This document shows, in pieces, positions 12,524 to 24,575 of a stretch of 64,000 nt of DNA. Position 1 is the first letter of the stretch, and the number at the start of each line of letters is the position of its first letter. The notes beneath the pieces are model-generated. The model made no database searches and had not been told where the DNA came from. It was given only the letters and a program-made list of their open reading frames with translations. Source of the DNA: Pomphorhynchus laevis (taxonomy: Eukaryota; Acanthocephala; Palaeacanthocephala; Echinorhynchida; Pomphorhynchidae); the NCBI GenBank assembly GCA_012934845.2, contig WNNJ02001520.1:62001-126000 (forward strand). The letters run 5' to 3'. The position numbers and the translations under genes are program-made.

Positions 12524-15500
12524 ATTTATTAAACAGTTGTTAATGGACAAGATTTTCAAACCGGAAGCTCTGGCAACACAGCCCAACGATGTGGACGCTC
12601 CGTTGCTCTGGGCGCACTGGAAACGTTCCTTTTCGAAATATTTGACATCGATGACAGAGCTTCAAGCAAACGATCGATTGGAGGTGCTGGTTAATCATGT
12701 CAGTCCGATGGTCTATCGATATATATATGCGAATGTGAGTCGTTCGACACAGCAATGAATCGATTGGAACAGCTATACGTAAAGCCCCGAAACGAAGTCT
12801 TCGCGCGACGTAAATTAAGCACATGTAGACAGACAAATATGCAATCAATCGACCAATTCATTGATTCGCTGGAAACCCTGAGTAAAGAATGCACCGTCAA
12901 AACAGTCTCAGCACTTGAACATAAGAGTCTGATGATGCGCGATGCATTCGTGGCAGGTCTTCAATCGTCTTTCATACGACAACGACTTGTAGAATGCAAA
13001 AACCTCAATTTTGATGACGCATATTCAAAAGCGAGAACTCTGGAAATGGCTCAACTTCATTCCGCCAGCTATTCTCAAAGTCAGTCATTGCGAGATGTTC
13101 AGATTAACGCTGTCTATGCGGATGATGAAGGTCGAGAACAGAATCACTCAACAAATGATCCTGCCGTTCTCGCTGCAACAACCAAGGTTTGTTTCTTTTG
13201 CGGGCGAGGGTGGCACGTTAGATCGGCATGTCCTGCGCGTAATAGCACATGTAATGGGTGCGGTAAAGTTGGACATTTTTCCAAAGTATGTCGCTCGAAA
13301 CCGAAACAGAAATCTCGTATCAACATGATCGACACTCATCATAAAGATTCGCGTTTGACAACAGTGCTGCTCAAATCTATGGGTAAACATGGTCTTCATA
13401 TAGCCGAACAAACCATTAAAGTAAACGGTAGTGATGTGGTTGCACTTTTCGACACTGGCTGCTCCGAGAACTTTATCGACTTCAAGCTCGTAAATCGGCT
13501 CAAAATGAATATCACACTATGTAGAGAAACGGTGTCTATGGTGACGAAAGGCCATACATTAACGGTTGTTTGCTGCTGCTCTGCTAACATTCAACTTCCA
13601 AACGGCAACGAAAATGATATACGCCTGCTCTGCTTACCTGCCCTCAGTTACGACGTCATACTTGGTCATCCATTTATGTAGAATTACGAGTCCGTTACAA
13701 TGAACTTTAAGGGTATAAACGGTCCATTGTATCTCAATGCCTTATCACGGATAAAGGTCGATCCATCTCGGTTGTTTGCGTGGTTGGTAACCAATTGTGA
13801 ACCTGTAGCCATCAGATCAAGTCAATACAGTTCCGAGCATATTCGATTTATTCAAACAGAAGCTGATCGGATGCTTAAAGAGAATATTATAGAGCCCAGT
13901 CGATCACTATGGAGCGCCCAAGTTCTTGTGGTGCAGAGCCCACGAGGGAAACTTAGACTGGTCGTGGATTATGCACAGAATATAAACAAATTTACACCTC
14001 TGGACGCCTACCCATTGCCTCGAATAGATACCATTGTATAGAAGGTTGCTGGTTATAGTGTTTAGTAAGTTCGATTTACAATCAGCGTATCACCAATTGA
14101 CGATTCACCCTGATGAACGTATGCACACCGCGTTTGAAGCTGCAGGACGACTGTACCAGTTTTGTCGTGTTCCATTCGGATTAACCAATTCTCCAGCAGT
14201 CTTTCAGAGAACAATTGACAGCATCATTGCTAAACAGAACTTCAAGGATGTATTCGCCTATCTAGACGACGTGATAGTCTGAGGCCACTCAGCTGAAGAT
14301 CATGATCGTAATCTGCGCAAGTTCCAGAATGTTATTCGCAAATACGGTATGACCATCAATGCAGATAAAATCGAAATTCGGAAACAACAAATTAACCTGT
14401 TAGGCTATGTCATTACTTTCGGCGAGATACGACCAGACAATGATCGCATAAAAGTCCTCAAAGATATGGAAGCACCGTCTACGTCAACTGAAAAGAAGCG
14501 GGTACTCGGGTTGTTTGCCCACTATTTCAGGTGGATTTGTAGTTTCTCTGAGAAAATTCGACCGCTTATAATATCCGATTCGTTTCCATTGTGTGACGAC
14601 GCGTTACGGGCATTCAATGATCTTAGACAAGAAATTATGAAGGTAACAATGGCTAACATCGATGAACAAAAAATGTTTACGGTCGAGAAAGATGCATCGG
14701 ATTCATGTATCGCGGGAGTGTTGATACAGGTAAACCGACCAGTTGCATTTTTCTCTATAACCTTACACGATGGAGCTAAACATTACGCCGCTATAGAGAA
14801 GGAGGCTCTAGCTATTGTAGATAGTATTAAACATTGAAGACACTACCTTTTGGGTCGTCATTTTGAAATTATAACAGATCAACGAAGCGTGGCGTTCGTT
14901 TACTCAAATAATCGAAGTCGCATAAAGAACGAAAAATTAATCCGATGGAGATTAGAATTGGCCCCGTTCAAATTTCACATTACGTATCGTCGAGGAGATG
15001 ATAACATTTTAGCAGACGCAATGTCTATCCTGGTATTACACGATTGACACATTTTGTCCGCTCCAGCAACATGTCATTCTCGACCGATGAAGTTAAGCGC
15101 GTAGTGGGGGACCGTGCGGTGTGTGCTGAAATTCGACCGTCATTCCATCGTCCTCCTGCCATTTCTCTGATTAAGTATACGCAACCATTTGAAAAAATAT
15201 CAATCGATTTTAAGGGACCCATGCCATCAACTTCTAGAAATAGTTATTTGCTTGTAATAGTGGACGAATTCTCCCGGTTCCCGTTTGGCTTCGCTTGTTT
15301 CGATATGTCGACCAAAACGGTAGTACAGTGTCTGAGTCAGATATTCGCACTATTCGGTACACCCACGTTTGTACATTCCGATAGGGGAACCACGTTCATG
15401 TTCCGCGAATTATCTGATTATTTATGCAGAAACGGTGTTGCCTGTAGCAGAAGCACACCGTACAACCCCACTGGCAATGGTCAAGTGGAGAGATATAACG

Positions 15501-16255
15501 GAATTCTGTGGAGAAACATCGAACTTGATCTTCGAACTCGTCGACTGCCATCGAGCATTGGGAAAGTTCCCTTTCAACTGCGCTTCACTCAATTCGTTCT
15601 CTCCTATGTACTCAAACAGGAGAAACTCCTCACGAAAGGTTTCTGAGATTCCAACGCCGTTCCTATACTGGATGGAGTATTCCGACATGGCTACTTTCTT
15701 CAGGTCCCGTACTATTGAAGAAACAAAATCGCACGAGCAAGTACGATCCTTTAGTGGAGAGAGTCGATCTCATTAATGCCAGTCCATATTACGCCCTCGT
15801 TCGCTTAAGTGATGGACGCGAATCGGCAGTGTCGACTAAACAACTTGCTCCGTGTATCGAGGATCATGGGCCATGTGATATGTTTCATGGTAGGGCTCAT
15901 AACTATATGGACGCGTTTAATACGGATTAAGATACATACACCGAAAGGATGAAATCCAACTAAGTACCAGTCCTGATCCGATCAACAAGGAATTCACTAT
16001 ATGTACTTCAGACGATCAACATACTGAGGAGTTGGTCGAAGGTCATCATGATACACGTGATCACCAGTTTAATTTAAATAAGAATGTCCAAGATACGACC
16101 GACTATAGGAATCTAGAGGAACATGATGGAGACGAACAACACGATGAGATATCAACCACATCTAAACAAACGGACTCGAATGTCGATGTATTTCGCAGCA
16201 ACCGAAGACGACGACAAAGACCCAAGTATTTGGATAACTACGTAGTGGGGGAGAA

Positions 16256-16325
16256 TGACATATGTTAAGAACACTAACTTATTATTATGTTTTGTAGATT
16301 GTTTAATAAAGCTCCCGTTAGTACA
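16256..16325 (+). repeat. 3' LTR (70 bp) of gypsy element
   Basis: It begins TGACATATGTTAAGAAC, ends TACA, and is followed by the duplication ACCAT. It pairs with 12454-12523. Confidence 0.8.
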
Positions 16326-16330
16326 ACCAT

Positions 16331-16380
16331 GTATTCGAATAAGGAATAGAGGTCATCAGAAGGAACTGTTATGATAATAA
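16331..16380 (-). mobile_element. Naiad tail, continuation after LTR insertion
   Basis: GAATAAGGAATAGAGGTCAT continues the Naiad tail interrupted at 12448. It corresponds to the block at 58038-58070. Confidence 0.65.
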
Positions 16381-16689
16381 CAAAATAATAAGTTTTTACC
16401 ACATATAGGTTATGAAAATTAAATTAAATTCGATCTGAAAAAATCATCTAAGATAACATTTCTATTTATTTTCTATTACTTGCGGTAATCATCATCGCGT
16501 AATCTCGAGTGTTTAAAAATATTACTGTTACATTATAACACTTAGTTATCCACATATGATCATTAATCATACAATAATTTTGTTACACTGACTTAGACAT
16601 GACTGTGGCTTTTCTGCTTATAGTATTTTGATTTTCTTCAGATCTGGTAATTAGACTTTTCTGTGCACTGTGATTACTCTCACTCAAAT

Positions 16690-16845
16690 CCATAGATTCT
16701 TCCGTATGCAGTCCGACAAGGATATGTACTCGGCCCAGTTATTTCCACGTTATTCCGATTTGATCAATTTTGTTTCACCATATCTCTAAACTTACAAGTA
16801 TTGCAGTAAGCCAACGACATTTTTTATAATTCCTTTCGTTTTCGA
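16690..16845 (+). pseudogene. LINE reverse transcriptase scrap
   Basis: The frame reads AVRQGYVLGPVIST, then about 30 residues later an ANDI string. This corresponds to the RT motif-B region (VRQGCVLSP) and a decayed ADD catalytic box. It is separated from the next LINE by about 200 bp of unassigned DNA. Confidence 0.5.
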
Positions 16846-17044
16846 TCACATTCTTAACTTTTTCTTAACCTAAATGAACTGTCCTAAATCTATTTGGAAG
16901 CAGTTTTCTTGAATTCGCATGTTCCTCATCCTGATAAATCAAAAATCATATGAATCATATTGTTTCATGTCAATTACAATCCACAGATAATACATTTAAA
17001 TTCCTTACAACTTCGAGTCGTTGATAACTTAATATTTCTTTGCT

Positions 17045-19320
17045 TTTAGTGTGATAGAATTAATAGAACTTATTGATCTCTGTGGTCAACAGAAAAAATG
17101 CCTAATCTTAGGAAATCTGAATAGTCCATCAATAGGTTGGGACTCTTTTTCGTCTCCTAGTCGCATTGCATCGGACTCGTATTTATCGAGTGTTCTACAC
17201 AGCAGTGATCTGCATCAGCATGCACGTGAGGCAACCCGTTTCACTAGACAGTCGTCTGCCCAGCTAGACGTGGTATTCTCTTCGTTTAAGTATGATATTA
17301 CTCACATAAATTATCCTTCTGGACTGGGGATGAGCGATCATCATTGCGTACTGTCCTATTCATTTAAATGCGCAAACAATGTAACGTCAGTAAGTCCCAT
17401 GCAGGGTAAGCCTCTGAACTCCTGAAAGGCTGATTTCGACGCAATTATCTACAGATTGAATCTGGTTAGATGGCCAGATCCGTATATATGCGGAATTGAC
17501 GAGGCTTGGTATGTTTTTGAGAGCACACTCTATAACTTACTGATATTGCATTCTCCCAAGTTTAAAACACATAGGGAAGTTTGTCCTTGGTTTGATGGGC
17601 TTCTCCGGTATCACTCACGCGCACGTAAGCATGCGTGGATTTCATTTCGTTGTGGACAGCAATCTTATGAGTCTTTCAAACAAATTAGGAATATATTTAC
17701 CGCTCTCAAGAGGACGAAGCGTCGTCAGTTTGAGGAGAAACTTAGTTCTATGGATGACAAGGCTCTATTCTCTTACATTCGCAAAATCAGGGGCTCGAAT
17801 ATTCCACTAGTATCGTTGAGGGATGATTCTCAAGGCGAGGTCACGTGTAAAAGTGTCATGGCAAACTTATTTGCCTAGGAGTTCTCATCGATGTTTTGCT
17901 CTTCGCGGACATTGTGTAGTTCTGAATCAGAAAAGGGTTCAGATGCATTCGACCGATCTAATCTGTTGTTTTGTGCTGAAAATGTTTTAAAGCTTCTCTG
18001 TAAATTAAAACCAAACATCGCTTCCGGTCCGGACGGACTTCCCTCAATTCCTTTAAATAAAGTTGCTCCTCAAATATATTCATATGTTTTCCGTGTTTCA
18101 GTTTTCTATTCTCCAATCTCGAATTCCTTCGCGTTGGAAGGAGTCCATTGTAGTTCCAGTGTATAAAATGGGAGATCGACAAGTGTGTAAGAACTATCGC
18201 CCAGTAGCCTTGACATGTATTATTTGTAAGTTGCTTAAAAAGCTAATAGTCAAAAACATATCTTCTGATTTGGAAAGCAACGGTAAACTCACTGACTCAC
18301 AACACGGTTTCAGACCAAATAGATCAACAATAAGTAATATTTTAGTTTCTTCAACTCATATCAGTCTTCATTAGATAAACGAATTCAATCTGATATACTT
18401 TTTGTAGATTTCTCTCATGCTTTTGATTCAGTTCCGCATGATCGCCTCATTCCCAAATTGAGGTCACTTAGTGTTTGTCCTATGTATGTCGCCTGGTCAG
18501 CGGAAAATGGTTTGAAGGTTAACCCCTCTACATGTGCTCATATGTCCATTGGTTCTTCACTAAACTCATCGTATCAGATAGGTTCGATTCAGATAGGCCG
18601 AGTGGATGAATTCAAGGATCTTGGTTTTATGATGACCAGTAGCTTAAAAACTAATGTCCACACTAGATATATTTATAATCGAGGCTATCGTATTTTATGG
18701 ATGTTTTTCAAGTCTTTTGATCGGATAGGTCCATCAATGTTCAAGCGACTATTTTGCTCTTATATTCTACCCATCCTTGAATACAGTTTACCTGTAACTT
18801 ATCCACATACTTTAAGGGAATCCCGTGACATTGAGAACTTGTTACGTAAATGGTCACGAATGATTCCGAATTTCTCCAATTTGAGATATGCTGAACGTTT
18901 GACATCTCTACGTGTCGGCACATTAAAATATCGCAGATCGGCCATTGATTTATCAACTGCAGTCAAAATTGTTTTCGATGGCTTTGGTGGTCTATCTAGC
19001 TTATTATCCCTTAATGATAGACGAGAAACTCGTGGGCATGTGTGGAAATTAATAAAGCCAACTACAAGAATTCCTGTTCACCATCGATTTGCAACCAGGG
19101 TAATTAACGGGTGGAATGCACTAAAGTGCCTTGATATCTCTAGTAGTATATCTAGTAATGCTATCAAGAAAGCCATCGAGGACGAAAGAAGAAATTTGCG
19201 ACTACTATTTGATTGAATTTTTTGTTGGTTTTTTTTCATTTTTATTTTATCGTTTTGTAAGCGACACGAGTTTGTAGCTCATTTGCTTCTGTTTGTTATA
19301 ATAATAATTAACTTTCTCTC
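17045..19320 (+). mobile_element. CR1-like LINE, internally deleted
   Basis: Order on the plus strand: the end of an APE endonuclease domain (ILGNLNSPSIGWDSF near 17.1 kb; GMSDHHC near 17.33 kb); a linker; RT fingers and palm start (IASGPDGLPSI; NYRPVALTCIICKLLKKL; QHGFRPNRSTISN; VDFSHAFDSVPHDRL near 18.42 kb); then directly WSAENGLKVNPS and the C-terminal region (YILPILEYSLPV; RFATRVINGWNAL). RT motif B and the YADD box, roughly 100 residues, are missing between about 18460 and 18490, so this copy has lost its catalytic core. Several frameshifts and stops split the rest. It ends after an AT-rich tail with an ATA repeat. The C-terminal layout is typical of CR1/Jockey-superfamily elements. It is 5'-truncated. 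Confidence 0.85.
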
Positions 19321-19329
19321 ATTTCCTTT

Positions 19330-19999
19330 ATTCGACAAAAAGTCATCTCATATAATTTACTCCTCCGTGACTTTCGAAGTATTCGCAAAATACTTGACTT
19401 TCCCACTTACAATAATCTTATCTCTGATCTTATCTTTCTAATAAAAAAGTACAACCGTATGTGGAAAATAATTGTCAAAAATTAGAAAATATAAGCAAAA
19501 ATCGACGGATTAGTACCACATAAGGAGAGGATTCTTGCATACGGAGGCCAGCGGCCTTATCGCATGATCTCCATACCTCCCATCTGTTCGAACACATCAC
19601 CTCCTTCAAAGCTTTGTTCTTCCAGTCTAAAGAAGCCTTTCACTGCCCGTCTTCTTAAAGGATTTCCGCTTCTGAACTCGACACCGCAGCCAAGGCCATC
19701 GCAGGTGAGACACCTTCGGAACTTAGCAGATAAGTTTAGTGGTACTAAATTTGCTTTATAGTAAGGATTATTTTCTTTTGAATTTCCAACACGTTACTGT
19801 ATCAGAGAAACAACCACAACCGGAAGCCTCAAGCTTTTTTAGAATCATTATTTTTTCCACACTACAGCAGTAGTAATTTCCAGAATCGTTGTTGTCCTCC
19901 ATCAGCGCTATAGTCGCAAGGTAGTCATTCCCATAATCATTGCAGTCATTGTTCTGTTATCTGATAAAACATCAATTACAACGACAATATTAAAGGTAT
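19330..19999. other. Unassigned interval
   Basis: No recognised gene. A higher-GC block at 19540-19770 stays open for about 65 codons on each strand but matches nothing I know. It could be the distal 3' end of the neighbouring Jockey-like LINE. Confidence 0.5.
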
Positions 20000-21669
20000 C
20001 TACAGTGTTAACCTCGGAACTATAAGCCTAGCTGTCCTCACAATCCTCATCACTGTCATTTCCAGTTCTGCTATCAATAAGAACATGATCACACACTCTT
20101 TCGGTTTCAATTCTGTTATCATACAAGTCATCAGATCGTTCATCCGCATCGTCGATAGATCCAACGTTGATTTCTTTATGAACATCTACAGAGCCATCCA
20201 GGTTGGCTTTCGCGGACCAGTTCAACGAAACGGTAAACCCCAGGTAATTTACTCGACTTGTGAAGGTAGGGAGTGGTTCAGAGGCGAATATAGAGGAGAG
20301 CGAAGATAGTGCTAGTCTCTTAAGTTTTTTCTTCGTCGCAGGGGACCCATGAAAGACAACCACTTGCAATTTAGTGGAGTTAAGAATAAACTGGTCTTTT
20401 TATCTTAAAAAGAAGCGGCTGATGTCCGAGACTACGCCTTTGCACCTGTGTCCAGTAAACAGGGATGTGGTGTCATTAGCGTACATCACCAGACGTTGTT
20501 TACGTTTAAATATTTTGAATAGATTGATGGAGGCAGCAAGATAAAAGATGGGAGAGAGGAGCCTTGAGGCATACCCATAATAGGGTAGAACTGACGCGCA
20601 TCATGGTCGTCATCATAATAAAATCACTTGGTGTACAGCAGTATCTCCACCCTATTAACAATTCTCGCAGGCAACCCGAAGGACCTCTAACCCAAAGGGA
20701 ATGGAGATGCGGTCAAATGCAGCGGAAAAATCAAGGAAAACAGCAACAGCTAATGACTGTTCTCCTGACAAAACCGATGTACTTCACAAACTGCTGAATA
20801 GACCAAGCGAGTTTTGACAAACCCATGGAAACCAGGTAGGATTAAATTTCGCCTACTCAGATGATCGCGGATTTTACGCGCAAGCACTTTTTCATAGAAC
20901 GAGACGAGAGAATTTTGTTACGAAATGGGACGCAGGTCTTTAGGACAAGAGATCGGATACTTTTTAGGAAAAAAAATTCTCTTGCTAATGTTGATGTCGG
21001 CCACATCGTATGGGGTGGTTAATAGCATTGTGACGGCCCCCTACCTTCTTTGATCGGCTGTCAAAAGCTGACAGACACGAGAAGAGAGTAGAGCGACGGA
21101 TTTGGAGGTGCCCGGAAGAGGCCCCCAGGCATCGAGAATATCTGTTACAGATAAGTCTCTACTCCTGAAGTCTCCCCATGGCGGAATTGGTTGCGGAGAT
21201 TGCGTGGCTCCATAATTGTGTAGGGCTAGTGACTCCTACAAAACTTCATCAAGGCCTATACAACCTATCCAACCCAAAGACCTATCCTTCCAACAAACAA
21301 ACTTCTCTTTTTGAATATCTTCCAAAAGGAAGACTGAGAAGGGTTAAGACGAGCAATGCTCGCCCTATCTCTACTCAGCTGGAACCAATATCTGGTGCGC
21401 CAGTATTCATTCGAGACGGTCTGTCTGGCGGAAGAAGAGAGATTAGGGAGGTTCAGTAGTTTAGCTAGGACCTTAAGTTTTGTCGGAGTGGGACTGAAAA
21501 TGCGACCTTTATAGGTTGTCGAAAGAAACGCGGTAGCTTGCGAAGAGAGGTAGGAATTAAATTCGGTTAAACTTTCATTACTAATTCAGGGGAAGCGTTA
21601 GATAGCTGCCTGGAATAAAGCCACTCTGATCGTGCCAAAATGGAATCTTCTACGAAACAGCGTAACCTC

Positions 21670-22320
21670 TTATATACGCCATCGAATTAAATCATGAGAG
21701 GTGGACAGATGTTGTCGCGACAGCTCCGCACATAAGGGTTTTAACAACCACCTCTCATGGAGCAGTAATAAGTCGAGGAGTGAATTCGTTGATGTGCAAT
21801 GAAAGATAGGGGACGGTGGTTTGTGAATAAGATAACCGTTCCTGGCTCTGCGGAGTGCTGCATTAATCCAACGACCAGTTCTGTCGTTGAAGTCACCTAG
21901 TACCATGTCATAGCCGCTATCAATAATACCATCCAGGTGGTCACGGTTCTTGTAAATCTCCCATGGACGGATGTAGACATTGGCTAGACTGAAGCGTTTA
22001 CCGTTCTTAAGGAGTGAAACTACTAAACAAGACAGGGCTGGACAAGAGTAGTTTATCAAGAGGGAGGACCTTAATGAGCACTTAACTAAGGTCAAGAGTC
22101 CTTGAGATGAAGAGGAGTGAGGTAAGGTTATGTACGGAGTATAGTGGGAACAAATATGCTTAGGGATAAATTGGGTAATGTACTGGGAGAGACGGATAGA
22201 CCGCGTCTCCTGAAGGACTATAACATCTGTGTCTCTACCAGATAAAAGTCTAAGGGCAGAAGCACCTCCCGAATTCCACTGAATGATATTCAGTGAAAAA
22301 GGCTCGGGTTTACTCACCAT
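21670..22320 (-). CDS. APE-type endonuclease domain of Jockey-like LINE
   Basis: A 216-codon frame begins MVSKPEPFSLNIIQWNSGG, where the IIQWN string is the usual start of Jockey ORF2. It contains IVLQET, the catalytic DMVLGDFNDRTGRW, and a closing STSHDLIRW that corresponds to the SDH box with S replaced by T. In this family the domain nicks target DNA to prime reverse transcription. The frame closes before the RT, so the full ORF2 is broken here. Confidence 0.8.
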   Translation of the reverse strand: MVSKPEPFSLNIIQWNSGGASALRLLSGRDTDVIVLQETRSIRLSQYITQFIPKHICSHYTPYITLPHSSSSQGLLTLVKCSLRSSLLINYSCPALSCLVVSLLKNGKRFSLANVYIRPWEIYKNRDHLDGIIDSGYDMVLGDFNDRTGRWINAALRRARNGYLIHKPPSPIFHCTSTNSLLDLLLLHERWLLKPLCAELSRQHLSTSHDLIRWRI

Positions 22321-22462
22321 TGTGTCAGATAAGATGGACGGGAGAAGCCAACCTAGACAGAGCTAGGTGCGAGAAGGCTGCCCCTCCCGCCACTAATCTC
22401 ATCCAGGGTCGGTACCCCCTGAGGAGTATCTTCATTTCCCTGTGAGGCGGCCCATTTATCTT

Positions 22463-23335
22463 TTAGTAATTTGCCCATCTTGAGAGGCGGAACTGTACGC
22501 GCTGATGCAGCTCGCTTTTTGATTGAGGCCCCGCTAGATCAGGCGACATCGGCACTGTGCCTGAACCCAGGAAAACCGCCAAGAGGAATGCCATCATCTT
22601 CTTCATTTGTGCTAGAATAACTTTTTTGTTGTTTTCATTTAGATGAAGAATGTCCGTGTTGGACATCCTATCAGCCGGCGCAGATATTGATGCAAAGTAT
22701 ATTGAAAAATAGGAAGATTGGCCGGAGAATCTTATATGATAATCCTTGAACACTTTGCAGCGTCGCGACCAGGCGGGTGGTATCCCCCACAATTGTGGCA
22801 TGCAGGGGAGCAAAACACCTCTCCCCCTGAGAGGTGTTTTGCCCCTAAGCGTGACATAAGTAATGGGGGACGTAAACGCATCTTGGCACACTAGAGTAAA
22901 GCGTAGATTGTACCCCAGAAAGGTGTTCATAGCTGCTTTAGATAGAATCAGACCATTGTCCAGATCAGCCGCACATAAGGCTATCGGGAGAACATTCCCA
23001 GCTTTAGACTTGATCCCTTTAATTGCATACAATTTGTAAGTACTTGTCAGGAGGTCAAAGTCCTCCTCTTCAAGATGAGGAGAGAAATTAGTAATCTTTA
23101 TGGTAGCCTGTATAGGCTTAAGCATTATCGTTCCCAGATGGGATAAGTTCTTTTCGAAAGATAATTTGTACGCTTCCATAAATACTGGGAAGGCAAATGA
23201 CACTTTAATAGAGTTTCCATAAATTTTGACAGTATTGAAAACAACTCTGCCTGAGTAGTGATTGACAAATTCACGAAGAAAAATACTAAACAATATGTGC
23301 CTCTCGAGAGGCTTAGAGACTCTAATTATCATCAA
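22463..23335 (-). CDS. ORF1 (gag-like) of Jockey-like LINE, zinc knuckles damaged
   Basis: A 290-codon frame aligns with the plus-strand ORF1 at 63.1 kb: ATIKITNFSPHLEEEDFDLL against ATIKINNMPTFISEEDISAL, and NTFLGYNLRFTLV against NSFMGYNLRFSII. ORF1 proteins of this type bind element RNA. Where the other copy has three clustered zinc-knuckle motifs, this one has a foldback duplication (22811-22841) and loses most cysteines, keeping only PPAWSRRCKVFKDY. The ATG is not certain because the frame is open at the start. Confidence 0.7.
   Translation of the reverse strand: MMIIRVSKPLERHILFSIFLREFVNHYSGRVVFNTVKIYGNSIKVSFAFPVFMEAYKLSFEKNLSHLGTIMLKPIQATIKITNFSPHLEEEDFDLLTSTYKLYAIKGIKSKAGNVLPIALCAADLDNGLILSKAAMNTFLGYNLRFTLVCQDAFTSPITYVTLRGKTPLRGRGVLLPCMPQLWGIPPAWSRRCKVFKDYHIRFSGQSSYFSIYFASISAPADRMSNTDILHLNENNKKVILAQMKKMMAFLLAVFLGSGTVPMSPDLAGPQSKSELHQRVQFRLSRWANY
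22811..22841. repeat. 13-bp perfect foldback in LINE ORF1
   Basis: CAAAACACCTCTC (22811-22823) and GAGAGGTGTTTTG (22829-22841) flank the loop cccct, exactly where the zinc-knuckle region of this ORF1 is missing. Confidence 0.85.
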
Positions 23336-23399
23336 GTTATGGAGTTTAGGTATGGGGAAGTATCCCCCAAGTCAGCAGCAGACAAAGACAAACTATTAC

Positions 23400-24290
23400 T
23401 AACCTAGAGATCGTTGTAAATCGTTGTAGAACAGTTTGAATGTGATAAAGGAGAGAGCGCGGTGGACGTCGAGAGGGAGTTGATTCCAGCCGAGTGGGGC
23501 AGCGACGAGGAACAATCGGAGACCATAGTTGTTGGAATAATTGGGAACGTGGAGTAAGAAGGTATGGCGGGAACGCAGCGATAGTGAGGTGGGGCGAGTG
23601 CCATCTAAGAAAGAAAGGTTGATGAACGATGGAGAGCCGACAGCGATGATACGAAAAGTTACGATAAGAAGGCGGAGTTTGATGCGGATGTGGATGGTGG
23701 GCCAGGAAAGTTGGGCAAGATATGTGGATGTGTGGTCGAAGCGACGGAGATGAAAGAGCACTCGAACGGCGGAGTTGATTATTCATTGTAGGAGTTGGAT
23801 GATTGATTTTGGATAATTTGCGAAAAGGCTGAGGCAGTAATCGATTTTAGGGAAAATAAGCGATAAAAGAAGAGACATACAAGAAAGGCAATCAATAAGT
23901 GGGCGGATACGGCGGATGTCATGGAGAATTAAGCTAGACGAGCGGACCTTGTTGCGGACGAAGGGTTTAAAAGAAATGTGATCATCAAAATGGAAGCCTA
24001 GGAAAACGAGATTATGTACTATGGGGATGATCGATGAGACAAAATATACAGTGGGAGGAGATATGTTTAGTTTACGGGGGAGGATGTACATCATTTTGGA
24101 CTTGTCGGGGTTTAGAACTAGATAGAGATTGGAGAGACGTGTGCAGATAAAAGAAGTACAGTTGGAGGCAAAAATGCCGATGTGCGGGTGAATAAGCCTA
24201 GATGAGGATGTCATAGGCGTATTGCATGACGTTAAAGAAGTAAGGTTTGATAAACGGAGAGAGATCGCCAATTTGATCTTTATCGCCAAT
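23400..24290 (-). mobile_element. LINE family alpha, copy 1 (RT C-terminal half)
   Basis: On the minus strand it encodes the post-YADD part of the RT of a CR1/L2-like LINE: LVLNPDKSKMMYILPRK, VHNLVFLGFHFDDH, FPKIDYCLSLFANYPK and a C-terminal WNQLPLDVHRA. It is closely related to the better-preserved copy at 25.7-29.9 kb. It lacks the EN and catalytic RT core, and its 3' end is cut by the Jockey-like element at about 23340-23400. Confidence 0.82.
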
Positions 24291-24339
24291 CCGATCTTTG
24301 TTGGCCAATATCTCCGAACTTATACTTTACCGTTAATTT

Positions 24340-24575
24340 TCGTATTTTTCGAATTCGAATAATTAACTCTCCTTCTTACATTAATTTCTGTTTTATTGAG
24401 CACTCACGACTTACATCCTTAACTCTACGCTTTAGTAAATCACATCTTCACTCGGTCCCTAACTACTTAACTAATTTCCGTCTTCAAGCGCCCTATACTG
24501 CAGCCCCTTTAGTTTGAAACAATTTACCTGTCTATATGTGCTTTTCCATGTATTGTATCTCTTCCAAACGTTTTC
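24340..24575 (+). pseudogene. Scrap of CR1/L2-like LINE RT C-terminus
   Basis: A decayed frame (HSVPNYLTNFRLQAPYTAAP, then a stop, NNLPVYM) aligns with the alpha C-terminus HVPNYSTSFGFRSFVVAAPL...WNQLPIHI. It is diverged from all other copies here, so it is probably older. Confidence 0.5.

Larger units (their letters stand above)
12454..16325 (+). mobile_element. Fossil Ty3/gypsy LTR retrotransposon with very short LTRs
   Basis: The parts are in standard gypsy order: a gag-like region with two CCHC zinc knuckles (about 13.2-13.3 kb), aspartic protease (about 13.4 kb, LFDTGC), reverse transcriptase (about 13.8-14.4 kb, YLDD), RNase H (about 14.7-15.0 kb) and integrase (about 15.0-15.7 kb, HSDRG and NGQVERYNG), then a basic, acidic-rich tail. 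A purine-rich stretch precedes the 3' LTR. There is no envelope-like gene. The LTRs are only 70 bp and the element is bounded by the duplication ACCAT. It is broken, with several interruptions in the coding region. The similarity of the LTRs suggests a fairly recent insertion, but so few sites give little precision. It lies about 0.5 kb upstream of the first coding exon of the SELENOI-like gene. Confidence 0.88.
20000..23340 (-). mobile_element. Jockey-like LINE, degenerate
   Basis: On the minus strand from right to left: an ORF1 (gag-like) remnant at 22463-23335, an APE endonuclease at 21670-22320, and an RT remnant from about 21100 to 20030. The RT pieces include ARKIRDHLSRR, DFSAAFDRI, MGMPQGSSL, LVMYANDTTSLFTG (a decayed YADD) and NYLGFTVSLNWSAKANLD. 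Stops and frame changes are common in the RT part. ORF1 resembles the ORF1 at 62.9-64 kb, so the window holds two copies of the family. The 5' end directly abuts LINE alpha1 at about 23340-23400. The 3' end is not sharply visible. Confidence 0.82.

Noticed and set aside
19564-19761. 65-codon Pro/Ser-rich plus-strand frame
   Set aside because: The opposite strand is also open and no family is recognisable. Not called as a gene.
23541-23753. Arg/Lys-rich plus-strand frames here and at 25954, 28469 and 28849
   Set aside because: They are antisense shadows of the Ser/Leu/Arg-rich LINE alpha RT and ORF1.
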